From Dyella_B sp035508595 (lineage in GTDB: Bacteria; Pseudomonadota; Gammaproteobacteria; Xanthomonadales; Rhodanobacteraceae), in the NCBI GenBank assembly GCA_035508595.1, contig DATJMR010000032.1, forward strand, positions 1 to 15,545: DNA of 15,545 nucleotides, written 5' to 3'. Under the pieces are notes generated by a model. That model did no database searches, was not told the origin of the DNA, and was given only the letters and a program-made list of their open reading frames with translations. Shown here one piece after another: positions 1 to 8,326 of the stretch. Within the stretch, counting starts at the first letter, position 1. Every line of letters begins with the position of its first letter. Position numbers and translations under genes: made by a program.

Positions 1-1275
1 CTCAATTCCGGCGCAAAGGTGTTCATGGCCGACTTCGAGGACTCCTCCGCGCCAAGTTTCGCCAATCAGCTGGACGGCCAGATCAATCTGCGCGATGCCG
101 TCGCCGGCACGCTGGAATACCGCTCACCCAAGGGCAAGCACTACCGCATCGGCGCCAATCCGGCCGTGCTGGTCGTGCGCCCACGCGGCTGGCATTTGCC
201 GGAACGCCATCTCAACGTGGACGGCGAAATCATGGCGGGTGCCCTGGTTGATTTCGGCCTCTTCGCCTTTCACAACGCCCACGCACTGCATGCGCGCGAT
301 CGCGGTCCGTACTTCTATCTGCCCAAACTCGAAGCGATGGAAGAAGCCACGTTGTGGAACGACGTGATGGCCTTGGCCGAAGAGGAACTTGGCCTGCCGT
401 ACGGCACGATGAAAGCCACCGTGCTGATCGAAACGCTGCCCGCCGTGTTCCAAATGCACGAGATCCTGCATGCGTTGCGCGATCGTGCGGTTGGCCTCAA
501 CTGCGGTCGCTGGGACTACATCTTTTCGTATTTCAAAACGCTGCGCGGACATCGCGACCGCCTGTTGCCCGAACGCAGCCAGGTTGTGATGACCGTGCCG
601 TTCCTCAAAGCGTATTCGGAACTCTTGATTCAAACCTGCCACCGGCGCGGCGCGTTCGCGATGGGCGGCATGGCGGCACAGATTCCCATCAAAGGCGATG
701 AGGATGCGAACGACAAGGTCATGGCCAAAGTCCGCGCCGACAAACTGCGCGAGGTGCAGGCCGGTCACGACGGTACGTGGGTTGCGCATCCGGCGCTCGT
801 ACCGGTGGCGATGGATATTTTCGATCGCCACATGCCGACACCCCATCAGCTGCACGTCAAGCGCGAGGATGTGCAGGCCGATCGTGACACGCTGATTGCG
901 CCATGCGGCGGCACCATCAGCCGTGCCGGCTTCGACAACAACGTGGAAGTGTCGCTTCGTTATACCGCGGCATGGCTTGAAGGCCTTGGTTGCGTGCCGA
1001 TCCACAACCTCATGGAAGATGCCGCGACCGCCGAGATCGCGCGCGCGCAACTGTGGCAATGGCTGCATCACGGCAGCCTGGAATTTCCCGATCACGCGCC
1101 GATCGATTTCGCACTGTTCGACCACGCGCTTGCCGCGCACACGCACCGCCTGCAGGAAAGCACCTTTCCCGGCGCGCGACGCGCAGCGGATGCGGCGAAA
1201 TTGCTTTCCGCGCTGACGCACCAGGACGAACTCGCCGACTTCCTCACCCTTCCCGCCTACGAACAGCTCGCCTGA
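1..1275 (+). CDS. aceB: malate synthase A, 5' end missing (window edge)
   Basis: Malate synthase condenses glyoxylate with acetyl-CoA to malate, the second step of the cytoplasmic glyoxylate shunt. The frame is open from base 1 and reads LNSGAKVFMADFEDS, a conserved stretch inside the family, so the true start lies upstream. About 424 residues are visible against roughly 530 in E. coli AceB, so about 110 N-terminal residues are missing. The family signature GLNCGRWDYIF is at 493-525. The conserved Arg of VVRPRGW, which corresponds to the catalytic Arg, is at about 178-180. The Asp of MEDAAT, matching the catalytic base, is at 1018-1020. It is followed 35 bp later by aceA on the same strand, the classic shunt operon. 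No frameshift is seen. The isoform A assignment rests on overall likeness to AceB rather than the longer GlcB type. Confidence 0.96.
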   Translation, partial: LNSGAKVFMADFEDSSAPSFANQLDGQINLRDAVAGTLEYRSPKGKHYRIGANPAVLVVRPRGWHLPERHLNVDGEIMAGALVDFGLFAFHNAHALHARDRGPYFYLPKLEAMEEATLWNDVMALAEEELGLPYGTMKATVLIETLPAVFQMHEILHALRDRAVGLNCGRWDYIFSYFKTLRGHRDRLLPERSQVVMTVPFLKAYSELLIQTCHRRGAFAMGGMAAQIPIKGDEDANDKVMAKVRADKLREVQAGHDGTWVAHPALVPVAMDIFDRHMPTPHQLHVKREDVQADRDTLIAPCGGTISRAGFDNNVEVSLRYTAAWLEGLGCVPIHNLMEDAATAEIARAQLWQWLHHGSLEFPDHAPIDFALFDHALAAHTHRLQESTFPGARRAADAAKLLSALTHQDELADFLTLPAYEQLA

Positions 1276-1310
1276 TCACGCGCCATCGAAACGTTTACGG
1301 AGCACGGAAC

Positions 1311-2606
<1,296 letters not shown>

Positions 2607-2620
2607 ATCGGTCATGAGAA

Positions 2621-2660
2621 AAACACCATCGCTCCGGCATTCGCCGGGGTGATGGTGTTT
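2621..2660. terminator. bidirectional hairpin terminator between aceA and comM
   Basis: A 40-base near-perfect inverted repeat has arms starting AAACACCATC and ending GATGGTGTTT, with a GC-rich inner stem around CCGGC/GCCGG and a 3-4 base loop. It is preceded by A's and followed by T's on both strands, so it can serve as an intrinsic terminator for aceA (plus) and for comM (minus). The comM stop codon overlaps its last two bases. Confidence 0.85.
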
Positions 2661-4173
2661 AGTCCGACAGCAACGATAAGCGCCGATATTGCAGCGCTTC
2701 AGCCAGATGATGACGGTCCAGGGCGGCTGCACCATTGTCCAGGTCGGCAATGGTGCGCGCGACACGCAAGGTGCGGTGATAAGCGCGTGCGGAAAGCCCG
2801 AGGCGTTCCAGCGCGGCATCGAACCACTTGCGTTCGTTCGGCCCTAACGCGCAATCGCGCTCAAGCTCGCGAGTGCTGATTTCGGCATTGGGTCGACCCG
2901 CACGTGCCAAAGCGTGCTGACGTGCGCGCATGACACGTTTGCGCACCGTGGCGGAGTCTTCGTCGTGCGTGGTGCGCGGAGAGCTCAATTCGTTCAACGG
3001 TACGCTGGGTACTTCCACGCACAGATCGATGCGATCGAGCAGCGGGCCGGAAATACGCGCACGATAACGTTGCACCTGATCGGGCGTGCAGCGGCAGCGT
3101 TGGCGCGTATCGCCCGAATAGCCGCACGGACAAGGGTTCATCGCTGCCACTAGCTGGAACTGCGCGGGGAAATGGAGCTGTCGTGCCGCGCGTGAAATCA
3201 GGATCTGTCCCGACTCCATCGGTTCGCGCAACACCTCCAAGACATGCCGGCTGAACTCGGGAAGTTCATCAAGAAACAGGACGCCGTTGTGCGCAAGCGA
3301 AATCTCGCCCGGCTTGGGTTGCGAACCGCCGCCAACCAGCGCGACCGCCGAAGCGGTGTGATGCGGAGCGCGGAAGGGGCGCCGACGCCATTGCGCCGGA
3401 TCGACGGTCTGACCGGCCACCGACATCACCGCGCAAGTTTCCAGCGCTTCGGATTCGCTCATCGGCGGCAGGATGCCGGGCAAACGTTCGGCCAGCATGG
3501 TTTTGCCAGTACCCGGCGGCCCCATCAGCAACAGGTGATGACCGCCGACGGCCGCGATTTCCAGGGCACGACGCGCCTGAAGCTGCCCGCGCACGTCGAT
3601 CAGATCCGGGCTTGCGTCCTCGCCCGTCAGGGTCAGCACCGCCGTAGGCGGCGTGAGTTCATGTGCGCCGCGCAGCCAGCCGCACACATCGGACAGCGTG
3701 TCGGCGACTCGGACGTCAACTTCGGAGATCAAGGCCGCCTCGTCCGCGTTCGCACGCGGCACCACCACGCGACGGCCACGCGCCCTGGCGCGCAGCAGCG
3801 CGGGCAACACGCCGGAGACCGGGCGCAGCTGCCCCGAAAGCGCCAGCTCGCCAAGAAACTCGCAGTCGTCGAGCTTTTCGCGCGGAACCTGGTTTCCTGC
3901 CGCCAGAATGCCCAGCGCGATGGCGAGGTCGAAACGGCCGCCATCTTTGGGCAACTCGGCCGGAGCGAGGTTTACGGTGACCTTGCGGTTGGGGTATTCG
4001 AACGCGGCACTCTGGATGGCTACACGCACGCGGTCGCGCGCTTCGCGAACGGCGGCTTCGGGCAGGCCAACGATATGTGTACTGGGCAAGCCGCCGGAGA
4101 GATGTACTTCCACCATCACCTGAGGGGCGGCAACCCCTTCCTGGGCCCGGCTTAGTGTGACAGCCAGGCTCAT
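2659..4173 (-). CDS. comM: ComM/YifB family AAA+ helicase (Mg chelatase-like)
   Basis: ComM is a hexameric AAA+ helicase that promotes branch migration during natural transformation in gammaproteobacteria; YifB is the same family. The product is 504 aa (E. coli YifB about 506). An N-terminal Lon-S5-like domain spans about residues 1-170 (VEVHLSGGLPSTHIVGLPEAAV near 21-42). The AAA+ Mg-chelatase module has Walker A GPPGTGKT at 218-225 and Walker B VLFLDE at 298-303. The Cys-rich CPCGYSGDTRQRCRC segment is at 348-362 and the LLDRIDL segment at 378-384. A C-terminal helical domain follows. ATG 4173 (MSLAVTLSRA) was preferred to GTG 4197 because family members begin MSLA, although neither has a clear Shine-Dalgarno. 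The gene is convergent with aceA and downstream of ubiK on the same strand, the order often seen in relatives. Presence of comM hints at, but does not prove, competence. Confidence 0.95.
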   Translation of the reverse strand: MSLAVTLSRAQEGVAAPQVMVEVHLSGGLPSTHIVGLPEAAVREARDRVRVAIQSAAFEYPNRKVTVNLAPAELPKDGGRFDLAIALGILAAGNQVPREKLDDCEFLGELALSGQLRPVSGVLPALLRARARGRRVVVPRANADEAALISEVDVRVADTLSDVCGWLRGAHELTPPTAVLTLTGEDASPDLIDVRGQLQARRALEIAAVGGHHLLLMGPPGTGKTMLAERLPGILPPMSESEALETCAVMSVAGQTVDPAQWRRRPFRAPHHTASAVALVGGGSQPKPGEISLAHNGVLFLDELPEFSRHVLEVLREPMESGQILISRAARQLHFPAQFQLVAAMNPCPCGYSGDTRQRCRCTPDQVQRYRARISGPLLDRIDLCVEVPSVPLNELSSPRTTHDEDSATVRKRVMRARQHALARAGRPNAEISTRELERDCALGPNERKWFDAALERLGLSARAYHRTLRVARTIADLDNGAAALDRHHLAEALQYRRLSLLSD

Positions 4174-4257
4174 AGGGTGCGGAGACGGCGCATACACGTG
4201 GAGTCGCTGATTGATCGGTCCATCGAGCGACCCCGTGTCATGTTGAGGAAGAAAAAC

Positions 4258-4304
4258 AGCCGCCCCCGACTCCTTGGGGTGATGGTGACGAATCGGGGAC
4301 GGCT
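4258..4304 (-). terminator. intrinsic terminator downstream of ubiK
   Basis: Arms AGCCGCCCCCGACT (4258-4271) and AATCGGGGACGGCT (4291-4304) pair with few mismatches around a 19-base loop. On the minus strand the stem runs into a TTTTT tract (4252-4256). It sits 12 bp after the ubiK stop and would separate ubiK from comM. Confidence 0.6.
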
Positions 4305-4315
4305 ACCGGAACCGG

Positions 4316-4573
4316 CTATGCCCCGCGAGACGACACGCTGGCTTCGAGTTCCGCCACGCGCTTTTCGAGTTCTTCTACCCGGGCGCGAGTTCGCGCCAGT
4401 ACTTGGGCCTGAACATCGAACTCCTCACGGGTAACCAGCTCGAGATGGCGCAGTCCCTGCGCCAGGATATCGCGAAAATTGGCGCGCAGATCCTTGTGCG
4501 CGTCTACCATCCCTGGAGGAACCAACGAGACAAGTCGTAGGGCAATTTGATCGATATCCTGCCTCCCCATCAT
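4316..4573 (-). CDS. ubiK: ubiquinone biosynthesis accessory factor UbiK (BMFP family)
   Basis: UbiK (YqiC) is a small trimeric coiled-coil protein that supports the aerobic ubiquinone assembly complex together with UbiJ. The product is 85 aa. The N-terminal amphipathic segment IDQIALRLVSLVPPGM (7-22) is followed by the conserved LVTREEFDVQAQVL stretch (46-59) and a C-terminal coiled coil TRARVEELEKRVAELEAS (62-79). All three match the BMFP family pattern. The start is set at ATG 4573, one of two tandem ATGs, because GAGGT lies about 7 bp before it and the longer open frame upstream has no family likeness. It is divergent from glnK across a 182 bp gap and has its own terminator, so it is probably a single-gene unit. 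Confidence 0.92.
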   Translation of the reverse strand: MMGRQDIDQIALRLVSLVPPGMVDAHKDLRANFRDILAQGLRHLELVTREEFDVQAQVLARTRARVEELEKRVAELEASVSSRGA

Positions 4574-4652
4574 GGTAGGCACCTCGAACTCGTCGGCTGA
4601 CAGTCTATGAAGAAGTGAAAACGCGGCGCCATCGGTATCCTCCATCAAGTTT

Positions 4653-4670
4653 TGTAGGCGTTTTCCTACA
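4653..4670. promoter_or_regulatory. inverted repeat in the ubiK-glnK divergent region
   Basis: TGTAGG-CGTTTT-CCTACA is a perfect 6 bp dyad with a 6 bp spacer, placed in the 182 bp region between the divergent ubiK and glnK starts. Its size and position fit a dimeric regulator operator, but I do not recognise the motif. A second dyad, CTGCCTT-CGGC-AAGGCAG, follows at 4683-4700 without a T tract. No TGGCAC-N5-TTGC sigma-54 site was found. Confidence 0.35.
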
Positions 4671-4755
4671 CGGCGGGACAGGCTGCCTTCGGCAAGGCAG
4701 AATGTATATGCTCCGCACCGCACCAGCGGGCCCGTTGGCCTGCCAAGGAAATTTC

Positions 4756-5094
4756 ATGAAATTGGTTGTGGCTGTCATCAAGCCGTTCAAGCTGGACGAT
4801 GTCCGTGAGGCCCTCGCCGAGGTCGGCGTGCAAGGCATTACCGTCACCGAGGTGAAGGGGTTCGGCCGTCAGAAAGGCCACACTGAACTTTACCGCGGCG
4901 CGGAGTACGTGGTCGATTTTCTGCCTAAGATCAAAGTGGAAGTGGCCGTGGACGACGACCAGCTCGAACGGGTGGTGGAAGCCATTTCCCAGTCGGCCCG
5001 CACCGGCAAGATCGGCGACGGCAAGATTTTCGTCAGCAATCTGGAGCAGGTGATCCGTATCCGCACGGGCGAGTTGGATCACGACGCCCTGTAA
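4756..5094 (+). CDS. glnK: PII nitrogen regulatory protein (GlnK/GlnB)
   Basis: PII proteins are trimeric cytoplasmic sensors of 2-oxoglutarate, ATP/ADP and, through uridylylation, glutamine. They control ammonium transport and glutamine synthetase. The product is 112 aa, the family's usual length. The T-loop GFGRQKGHTELYRGAEY runs from 35 to 51 with the uridylylation Tyr at 51. The C-terminal signature TGKIGDGKIFV is at 83-93, and the tail VIRIRTGE is conserved. ATG 4756 is preceded by AAGGAA (4745-4750); the upstream open frame has no family likeness. The N-terminus MKLVVAVIKPFKL and the VAVDDDQL stretch look closer to GlnK than GlnB, but no amtB follows. Instead a convergent membrane-protein gene ends 9 bp away, so whether this is the nitrogen-regulated or the constitutive paralogue is uncertain. 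Confidence 0.95.
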   Translation: MKLVVAVIKPFKLDDVREALAEVGVQGITVTEVKGFGRQKGHTELYRGAEYVVDFLPKIKVEVAVDDDQLERVVEAISQSARTGKIGDGKIFVSNLEQVIRIRTGELDHDAL

Positions 5095-5103
5095 CGGCGA
5101 GGC

Positions 5104-5643
5104 TTACTCCGGCAACCCAGGCCGGCTGCGCACGAGGCGCTGATGGTGAATCAGCAGCCCCGCGAAGTAGCAGATGTAATACCCCACGAGCAGGCCAAAG
5201 ACCGCCAGCGTCAATGGACTCTGGCCGATGGCCGGACCGTGGATGGGCGGCGTGGCGCCGGTCGGATCCTGCATCTGCGGCGAGACCATGGCAAAGCGCC
5301 ATACCAGCCTTGCCAGGAACACGGTAGTGATCACGGCACCGATGTAGGGGTTGGGAACGTAGCAATCCCCTTTCACCGGATCGACCTGGAAACGGCTGAG
5401 GCGAAGGCCGAGCAAGCCCAGTGCGGCGCCTGCCGCCACACCGCCCGCGAGTCCCGCCAGCAACTGCACGTTGTTCAACGCAAACAGCGTGATAAGGCAG
5501 GCAAGCACCGCAAAAATGACAATGCGCGCGATCATCCTTTTGCGCCGGATCGGCTGCAGCCCGAACTGACTGCGCACGCGTCGCCACACGGCGAACGCGA
5601 TCAAGGGGATCAGCGCCAGCGGCATAGTGAAATGGGGTGCCAT
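5104..5643 (-). CDS. multi-pass membrane protein of unknown function (possibly DUF1453/CcdC-like)
   Basis: The product is 179 aa with five likely membrane segments: about residues 7-21 (MPLALIPLIAFAVW), 38-56 (MIARIVIFAVLACLITLFA), 62-82 (glycine/alanine rich), 101-119 (IGAVITTVFLARLVWRFAM) and 143-165 (PLTLAVFGLLVGYYICYFA). A basic loop (RRKR, 33-36) lies between helices 1 and 2, suggesting that side is cytoplasmic. The VDPVKGDCYVPNPY segment (87-100) joins helices 3 and 4. The layout resembles the DUF1453/CcdC-like family, but this is from memory of the pattern and no function is proposed. ATG 5643 has GGGAGGAG upstream at good spacing. It lies downstream of gpmA on the same strand (84 bp gap) and its stop is 9 bp from the glnK stop, convergent. 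Confidence 0.75.
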   Translation of the reverse strand: MAPHFTMPLALIPLIAFAVWRRVRSQFGLQPIRRKRMIARIVIFAVLACLITLFALNNVQLLAGLAGGVAAGAALGLLGLRLSRFQVDPVKGDCYVPNPYIGAVITTVFLARLVWRFAMVSPQMQDPTGATPPIHGPAIGQSPLTLAVFGLLVGYYICYFAGLLIHHQRLVRSRPGLPE

Positions 5644-5692
5644 GTTATTTGCTCCTCCCTGACGAGCGCAGCCACATTAACAGCGCTTTTGA

Positions 5693-5715
5693 TGACAGAC
5701 GATTGACGCCTGTCA
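5693..5715. repeat. inverted repeat between gpmA and the membrane-protein gene
   Basis: TGACAG (5693-5698) and CTGTCA (5710-5715) form a perfect 6 bp dyad spaced by 11 bases in the 84 bp gap. On the plus strand it is followed by a T6 tract (5721-5726 region), but no plus-strand gene needs a terminator there. It could be an operator for the minus-strand membrane-protein gene. Confidence 0.25.
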
Positions 5716-5727
5716 CCTATTTTTTCG

Positions 5728-6471
5728 TTACCTGGCTTTGCCCTGATTGGCCACCGCAGCCATCTTGGCCGCAATCGCGTCGGCATCGCCCAGGTAGTAG
5801 TGACGCAACGGCTTGAGCTGATCGTCGAATTCGTACACCAACGGCACTCCGTTGGGGATGTTCAATTCCACGATGTCGTCGTCGGAAATGCCGTCCAGAT
5901 ATTTCACCAGCGCGCGAATCGAGTTGCCGTGCGCAACCAACAGCACGCGCTGACCGCCCCGAATGGCCGGCGCAAGCACTTCGTTCCAGTATGGCAGCAC
6001 GCGTGCAACGGTGTCTTTCAGACACTCGGTGTCGGGAATCAGCTTAGGATCGAGATCCGCATAGCGCGGATCGCTCAGCGACGGATTCGCATCGCGTTCC
6101 AGCGCCGGCGGCGGAATGTCGTAGCTGCGGCGCCAGATCTTGACCTGGTCTTCGCCGTATTTGGCCGCGGTTTCCGCTTTGTTGAGGCCGGTCAGCGCGC
6201 CGTAATGGCGTTCGTTGAGGCGCCAATCGGTCAGCACCGGAATCCACATCAGGTCCATGGCGTCCTGCACGTGCCACAGCGTACGTACCGCGCGCTTGAG
6301 CACGGAGGTATGCGCAACGTCGAAGTGATAACCGGCTTGCACCAGCAACTCGCCCGACTCGCGCGCCTCGGCCGCGCCCTGTTCGGTGATATCGACGTCA
6401 GCCCAACCGCTGAAGCGGTTTTCGAGGTTCCATTGGGATTGGCCGTGGCGGATCAAGACGAGTTTGTGCAT
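5728..6471 (-). CDS. gpmA: 2,3-bisphosphoglycerate-dependent phosphoglycerate mutase
   Basis: This enzyme interconverts 3- and 2-phosphoglycerate in glycolysis and gluconeogenesis in the cytoplasm through a phosphohistidine. The product is 247 aa, typical for GpmA. The phosphoacceptor His is at 9 in LVLIRHGQSQWN. The NERHYGALTGLNK substrate segment is at 86-98 with catalytic Glu at 87. The second active-site His is at 181 in VAHGNSIRALVKYLD. The C-terminus ends AAVANQGKAR as in close relatives. ATG 6471 is chosen by family alignment; the Shine-Dalgarno is poor. The frame remains open upstream for 21 codons, but that part is not conserved. It lies just upstream of the unknown membrane-protein gene on the same strand. 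Confidence 0.96.
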   Translation of the reverse strand: MHKLVLIRHGQSQWNLENRFSGWADVDITEQGAAEARESGELLVQAGYHFDVAHTSVLKRAVRTLWHVQDAMDLMWIPVLTDWRLNERHYGALTGLNKAETAAKYGEDQVKIWRRSYDIPPPALERDANPSLSDPRYADLDPKLIPDTECLKDTVARVLPYWNEVLAPAIRGGQRVLLVAHGNSIRALVKYLDGISDDDIVELNIPNGVPLVYEFDDQLKPLRHYYLGDADAIAAKMAAVANQGKAR

Positions 6472-6502
6472 GAGTCGATTTAGAGTGAGGCGGAGTGAGT
6501 AC

Positions 6503-6522
6503 GGCATGGTGAAGGCCATGCC
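6503..6522 (-). promoter_or_regulatory. hairpin in the gpmA upstream region
   Basis: GGCATGG-TGAAGG-CCATGCC is a perfect 7 bp stem with a 6 base loop, 32 bp upstream of the gpmA start in the 146 bp region shared with the divergent beta-repeat gene. On the minus strand a TTGACG hexamer (6531-6536 region) lies just before it and could be a -35 element, but the matching -10 (CACCAT) is weak. It may be a 5' leader hairpin or an operator. Confidence 0.3.
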
Positions 6523-6617
6523 TGACCGCGTCAATTCCCAACCCTGTCGGAAGTCACGCTAAACCTCCGGACCGCCGCGCGCATCCTATGCTCGACCCAT
6601 CCTACGGAGCTTCCGAC

Positions 6618-7265
6618 ATGCGCCTCACCACTCTGACCCTGACCCTGGCCCTGCTGTTGCCACTGACCGCAACGGCCCAGGACATCAGCAAAATCAACGG
6701 CACCGTTTCCGTAAACGCGGGGGAGCAAGCCGGAAACGTGAGCGCCGTGAATGGCTCCGTCACGATTGGCGATCGCGCTACCGTCAAGGAAGCCAGCACC
6801 GTAAACGGCGCCGTCGAGCTTGGCTCCGGAGCGCAAGCCGGCAGCCTGCACACCGTGAATGGTTCAGTATCGCTCGACCAGGGTGCGCGCGTGCATGGCG
6901 CCGTGGAGAGCACAAACGGGGCCGTATCGCTGGACCAAGGCGCAGAGGTCGCCGGTAGCGTCACCAACGTCAACGGCGCCATCGAACTCAAACACGCTCA
7001 CGTCGGCGGCAGCATCGAGACGGTCAGCGGGAGCATCTTCGTCGGCGAAGATTCGCAAGTGGACGGCGGCATCGTCGTTCACGAAACGCATGGCTGGAAC
7101 AACGCCAATCACCCGCCGCACGTCGTGATCGGACCGCACGCCATCGTGCGCGGCACGCTGGATTTCCGCCGCGAAGTGGTGCTTCAGGTCAGCGATACGG
7201 CGCAGATCGGCCCCGTGAAGGGCGCCACGCCGGTGCGCTTCAGCGGATCGCAGCCACTGGAATAA
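6618..7265 (+). CDS. secreted beta-solenoid repeat protein, function unknown (bactofilin-like fold)
   Basis: The product is 215 aa. Residues 1-20 are a clear Sec signal peptide (MRLTTLTLTLALLLPLTATA) with likely cleavage at ATA|QD, so the mature protein is periplasmic or exported. Residues 25-155 hold seven tandem units starting with NG or SG at 27, 45, 63, 81, 100, 119 and 137. The period is 18, 18, 18, 19, 19 and 18 residues, each unit reading roughly (V/T)NG(S/A)(V/I)xL. This regularity predicts a right-handed beta-solenoid like bactofilins and other polymer-forming proteins, though those cytoskeletal proteins normally lack a signal peptide. A non-repeated tail follows (157-215). ATG 6618 has GGAG 8 bp upstream (6606-6609), and starting there puts the signal peptide at the N-terminus. 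An ATG at 6588 is in frame but less likely. No function is proposed. Confidence 0.85.
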   Translation: MRLTTLTLTLALLLPLTATAQDISKINGTVSVNAGEQAGNVSAVNGSVTIGDRATVKEASTVNGAVELGSGAQAGSLHTVNGSVSLDQGARVHGAVESTNGAVSLDQGAEVAGSVTNVNGAIELKHAHVGGSIETVSGSIFVGEDSQVDGGIVVHETHGWNNANHPPHVVIGPHAIVRGTLDFRREVVLQVSDTAQIGPVKGATPVRFSGSQPLE

Positions 7266-7268
7266 ACC

Positions 7269-8174
7269 TTAGACCCAATCGCGCGGCTTGAGATATTGCG
7301 CAAGCCGCGCTTCGGGAGAACCTTCCTGCGGCTGATAGGCGTATTCGAAACGCACGCGCGGCGGCAGGCTCATCAAAATGGATTCGGTACGTCCGCCCGA
7401 TTGCAAACCGAATAGCGTGCCGCGGTCGTAGACCAGATTGAACTCCACGTAGCGACCACGCCGATAGAGCTGAAACTCGCGTTCGCGTTCGCCGTAGGGC
7501 ATGTCTTTGCGACGCGCCACGATCGGCAGATACGCATCGAGAAATCCCTGCCCTACTGCCTGCGTAAACGCGAAGCACTGCTCGAAACCGCCCTCGTTGA
7601 GATCGTCGTAAAACAAACCGCCGACGCCGCGCGTTTCACCGCGATGCTTGAGATAAAAATACTCGTCGCACCACTTCTTGTAACGCGAATAGACGTCCGA
7701 ACCATACGGCGCGCATGCATCGCGCGCAACGGCATGCCAATGCTTGACGTCTTCATCGAACGGATAAAACGGCGTGAGATCGAAACCGCCGCCGAACCAC
7801 CAGACCGGCTCGACGCCCGGCTTGCTCGCCTCGAAATAACGCACGTTGGCGTGGGTGGTAGGAACATACGGATTGTGCGGATGCAAGACCAGCGACACGC
7901 CCGTAGCGACGAAACTTCCGCCTGCCAATTCGGGGCGATGCGCGGTGGCGCTGGGTGGCAGTTTGTCGCCATGGACCAATGAAAAGTTCACGCCGCCTTG
8001 CTCGAACACGGCACCGTCACGCATCACGCGCGTGCGACCACCGCCACCGGCAGGACGAGTCCATGCATCTTCGACGAACCGCGCCTTGCCATCGACTTGC
8101 TCGATGGTTTTGCAGATGCGGTCTTGCAGTTCTTGCAAGAAATGTTCGGCTCTTTCGACTTGCTCGCTTTTCAT
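7269..8174 (-). CDS. hemF: aerobic coproporphyrinogen III oxidase
   Basis: HemF performs the oxygen-dependent oxidative decarboxylation of coproporphyrinogen III to protoporphyrinogen IX in heme synthesis, in the cytoplasm as a dimer. The product is 301 aa, near the 299 aa of E. coli HemF. Diagnostic segments are AGGGGRTRV (42-50), the signature region WWFGGGFDLTPFYPF (125-139), the YKKWCDEYFYLKHR stretch (165-178), GGLFYDDLN (185-193) and the C-terminal GGRTESILMSLPP (260-272). The conserved metal and substrate histidines in LHPHNPYVPTTHAN (97-110) are present. ATG 8174 matches the family N-terminus; a GTG at 8189 is a possible alternative start. It is convergent with the repeat-protein gene, with 3 bp between stop codons, and divergent from the pigment ketosynthase gene across 152 bp. 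Confidence 0.96.
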   Translation of the reverse strand: MKSEQVERAEHFLQELQDRICKTIEQVDGKARFVEDAWTRPAGGGGRTRVMRDGAVFEQGGVNFSLVHGDKLPPSATAHRPELAGGSFVATGVSLVLHPHNPYVPTTHANVRYFEASKPGVEPVWWFGGGFDLTPFYPFDEDVKHWHAVARDACAPYGSDVYSRYKKWCDEYFYLKHRGETRGVGGLFYDDLNEGGFEQCFAFTQAVGQGFLDAYLPIVARRKDMPYGEREREFQLYRRGRYVEFNLVYDRGTLFGLQSGGRTESILMSLPPRVRFEYAYQPQEGSPEARLAQYLKPRDWV

Positions 8175-8290
8175 CTGCCCATCCAGCACTTCGTTCCACG
8201 CGCAAGCTTAGCAAGGCCGCGACCGCAGGAAGATGCGGTAGCCTACCGCGCCGCAGCGTGAACGCCGGTTAGCGGGTGCCGAAACGCCAT

Positions 8291-8320
8291 CTAGGCAAGC
8301 CTTAAATCGCTCGTTAGGCT
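8291..8320. promoter_or_regulatory. repeated TAGGC/GCCT elements upstream of the ketosynthase gene
   Basis: Within 30 bp just before the ketosynthase start there is TAGGC (8292-8296), its partial inverse GCCTTA (8299-8304) and a second TAGGC (8315-8319). TTAAAT at 8302-8307 could be a -10 element, but no matching -35 is visible. This may be the control region of the plus-strand pigment operon. The rest of the 8175-8326 gap shows nothing recognisable. Confidence 0.25.
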
Positions 8321-8326
8321 CGTGAC

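Noticed and set aside
124..1221. Long minus-strand open frame (365 codons) opposite aceB
   Set aside because: Antisense shadow of a GC-rich coding gene; its translation shows no recognisable family, while the plus strand is clear malate synthase.
3244..4155. Plus-strand open frame (303 codons) opposite comM
   Set aside because: Shadow frame; comM on the minus strand has all AAA+ motifs.
4683..4700. CTGCCTT/AAGGCAG hairpin as an intrinsic terminator
   Set aside because: No T tract follows on either strand and it lies between divergent starts, where no transcript needs to end.
5800..6483. Plus-strand open frame (227 codons) opposite gpmA
   Set aside because: Shadow frame with low-complexity, His/Arg/Val-rich translation.
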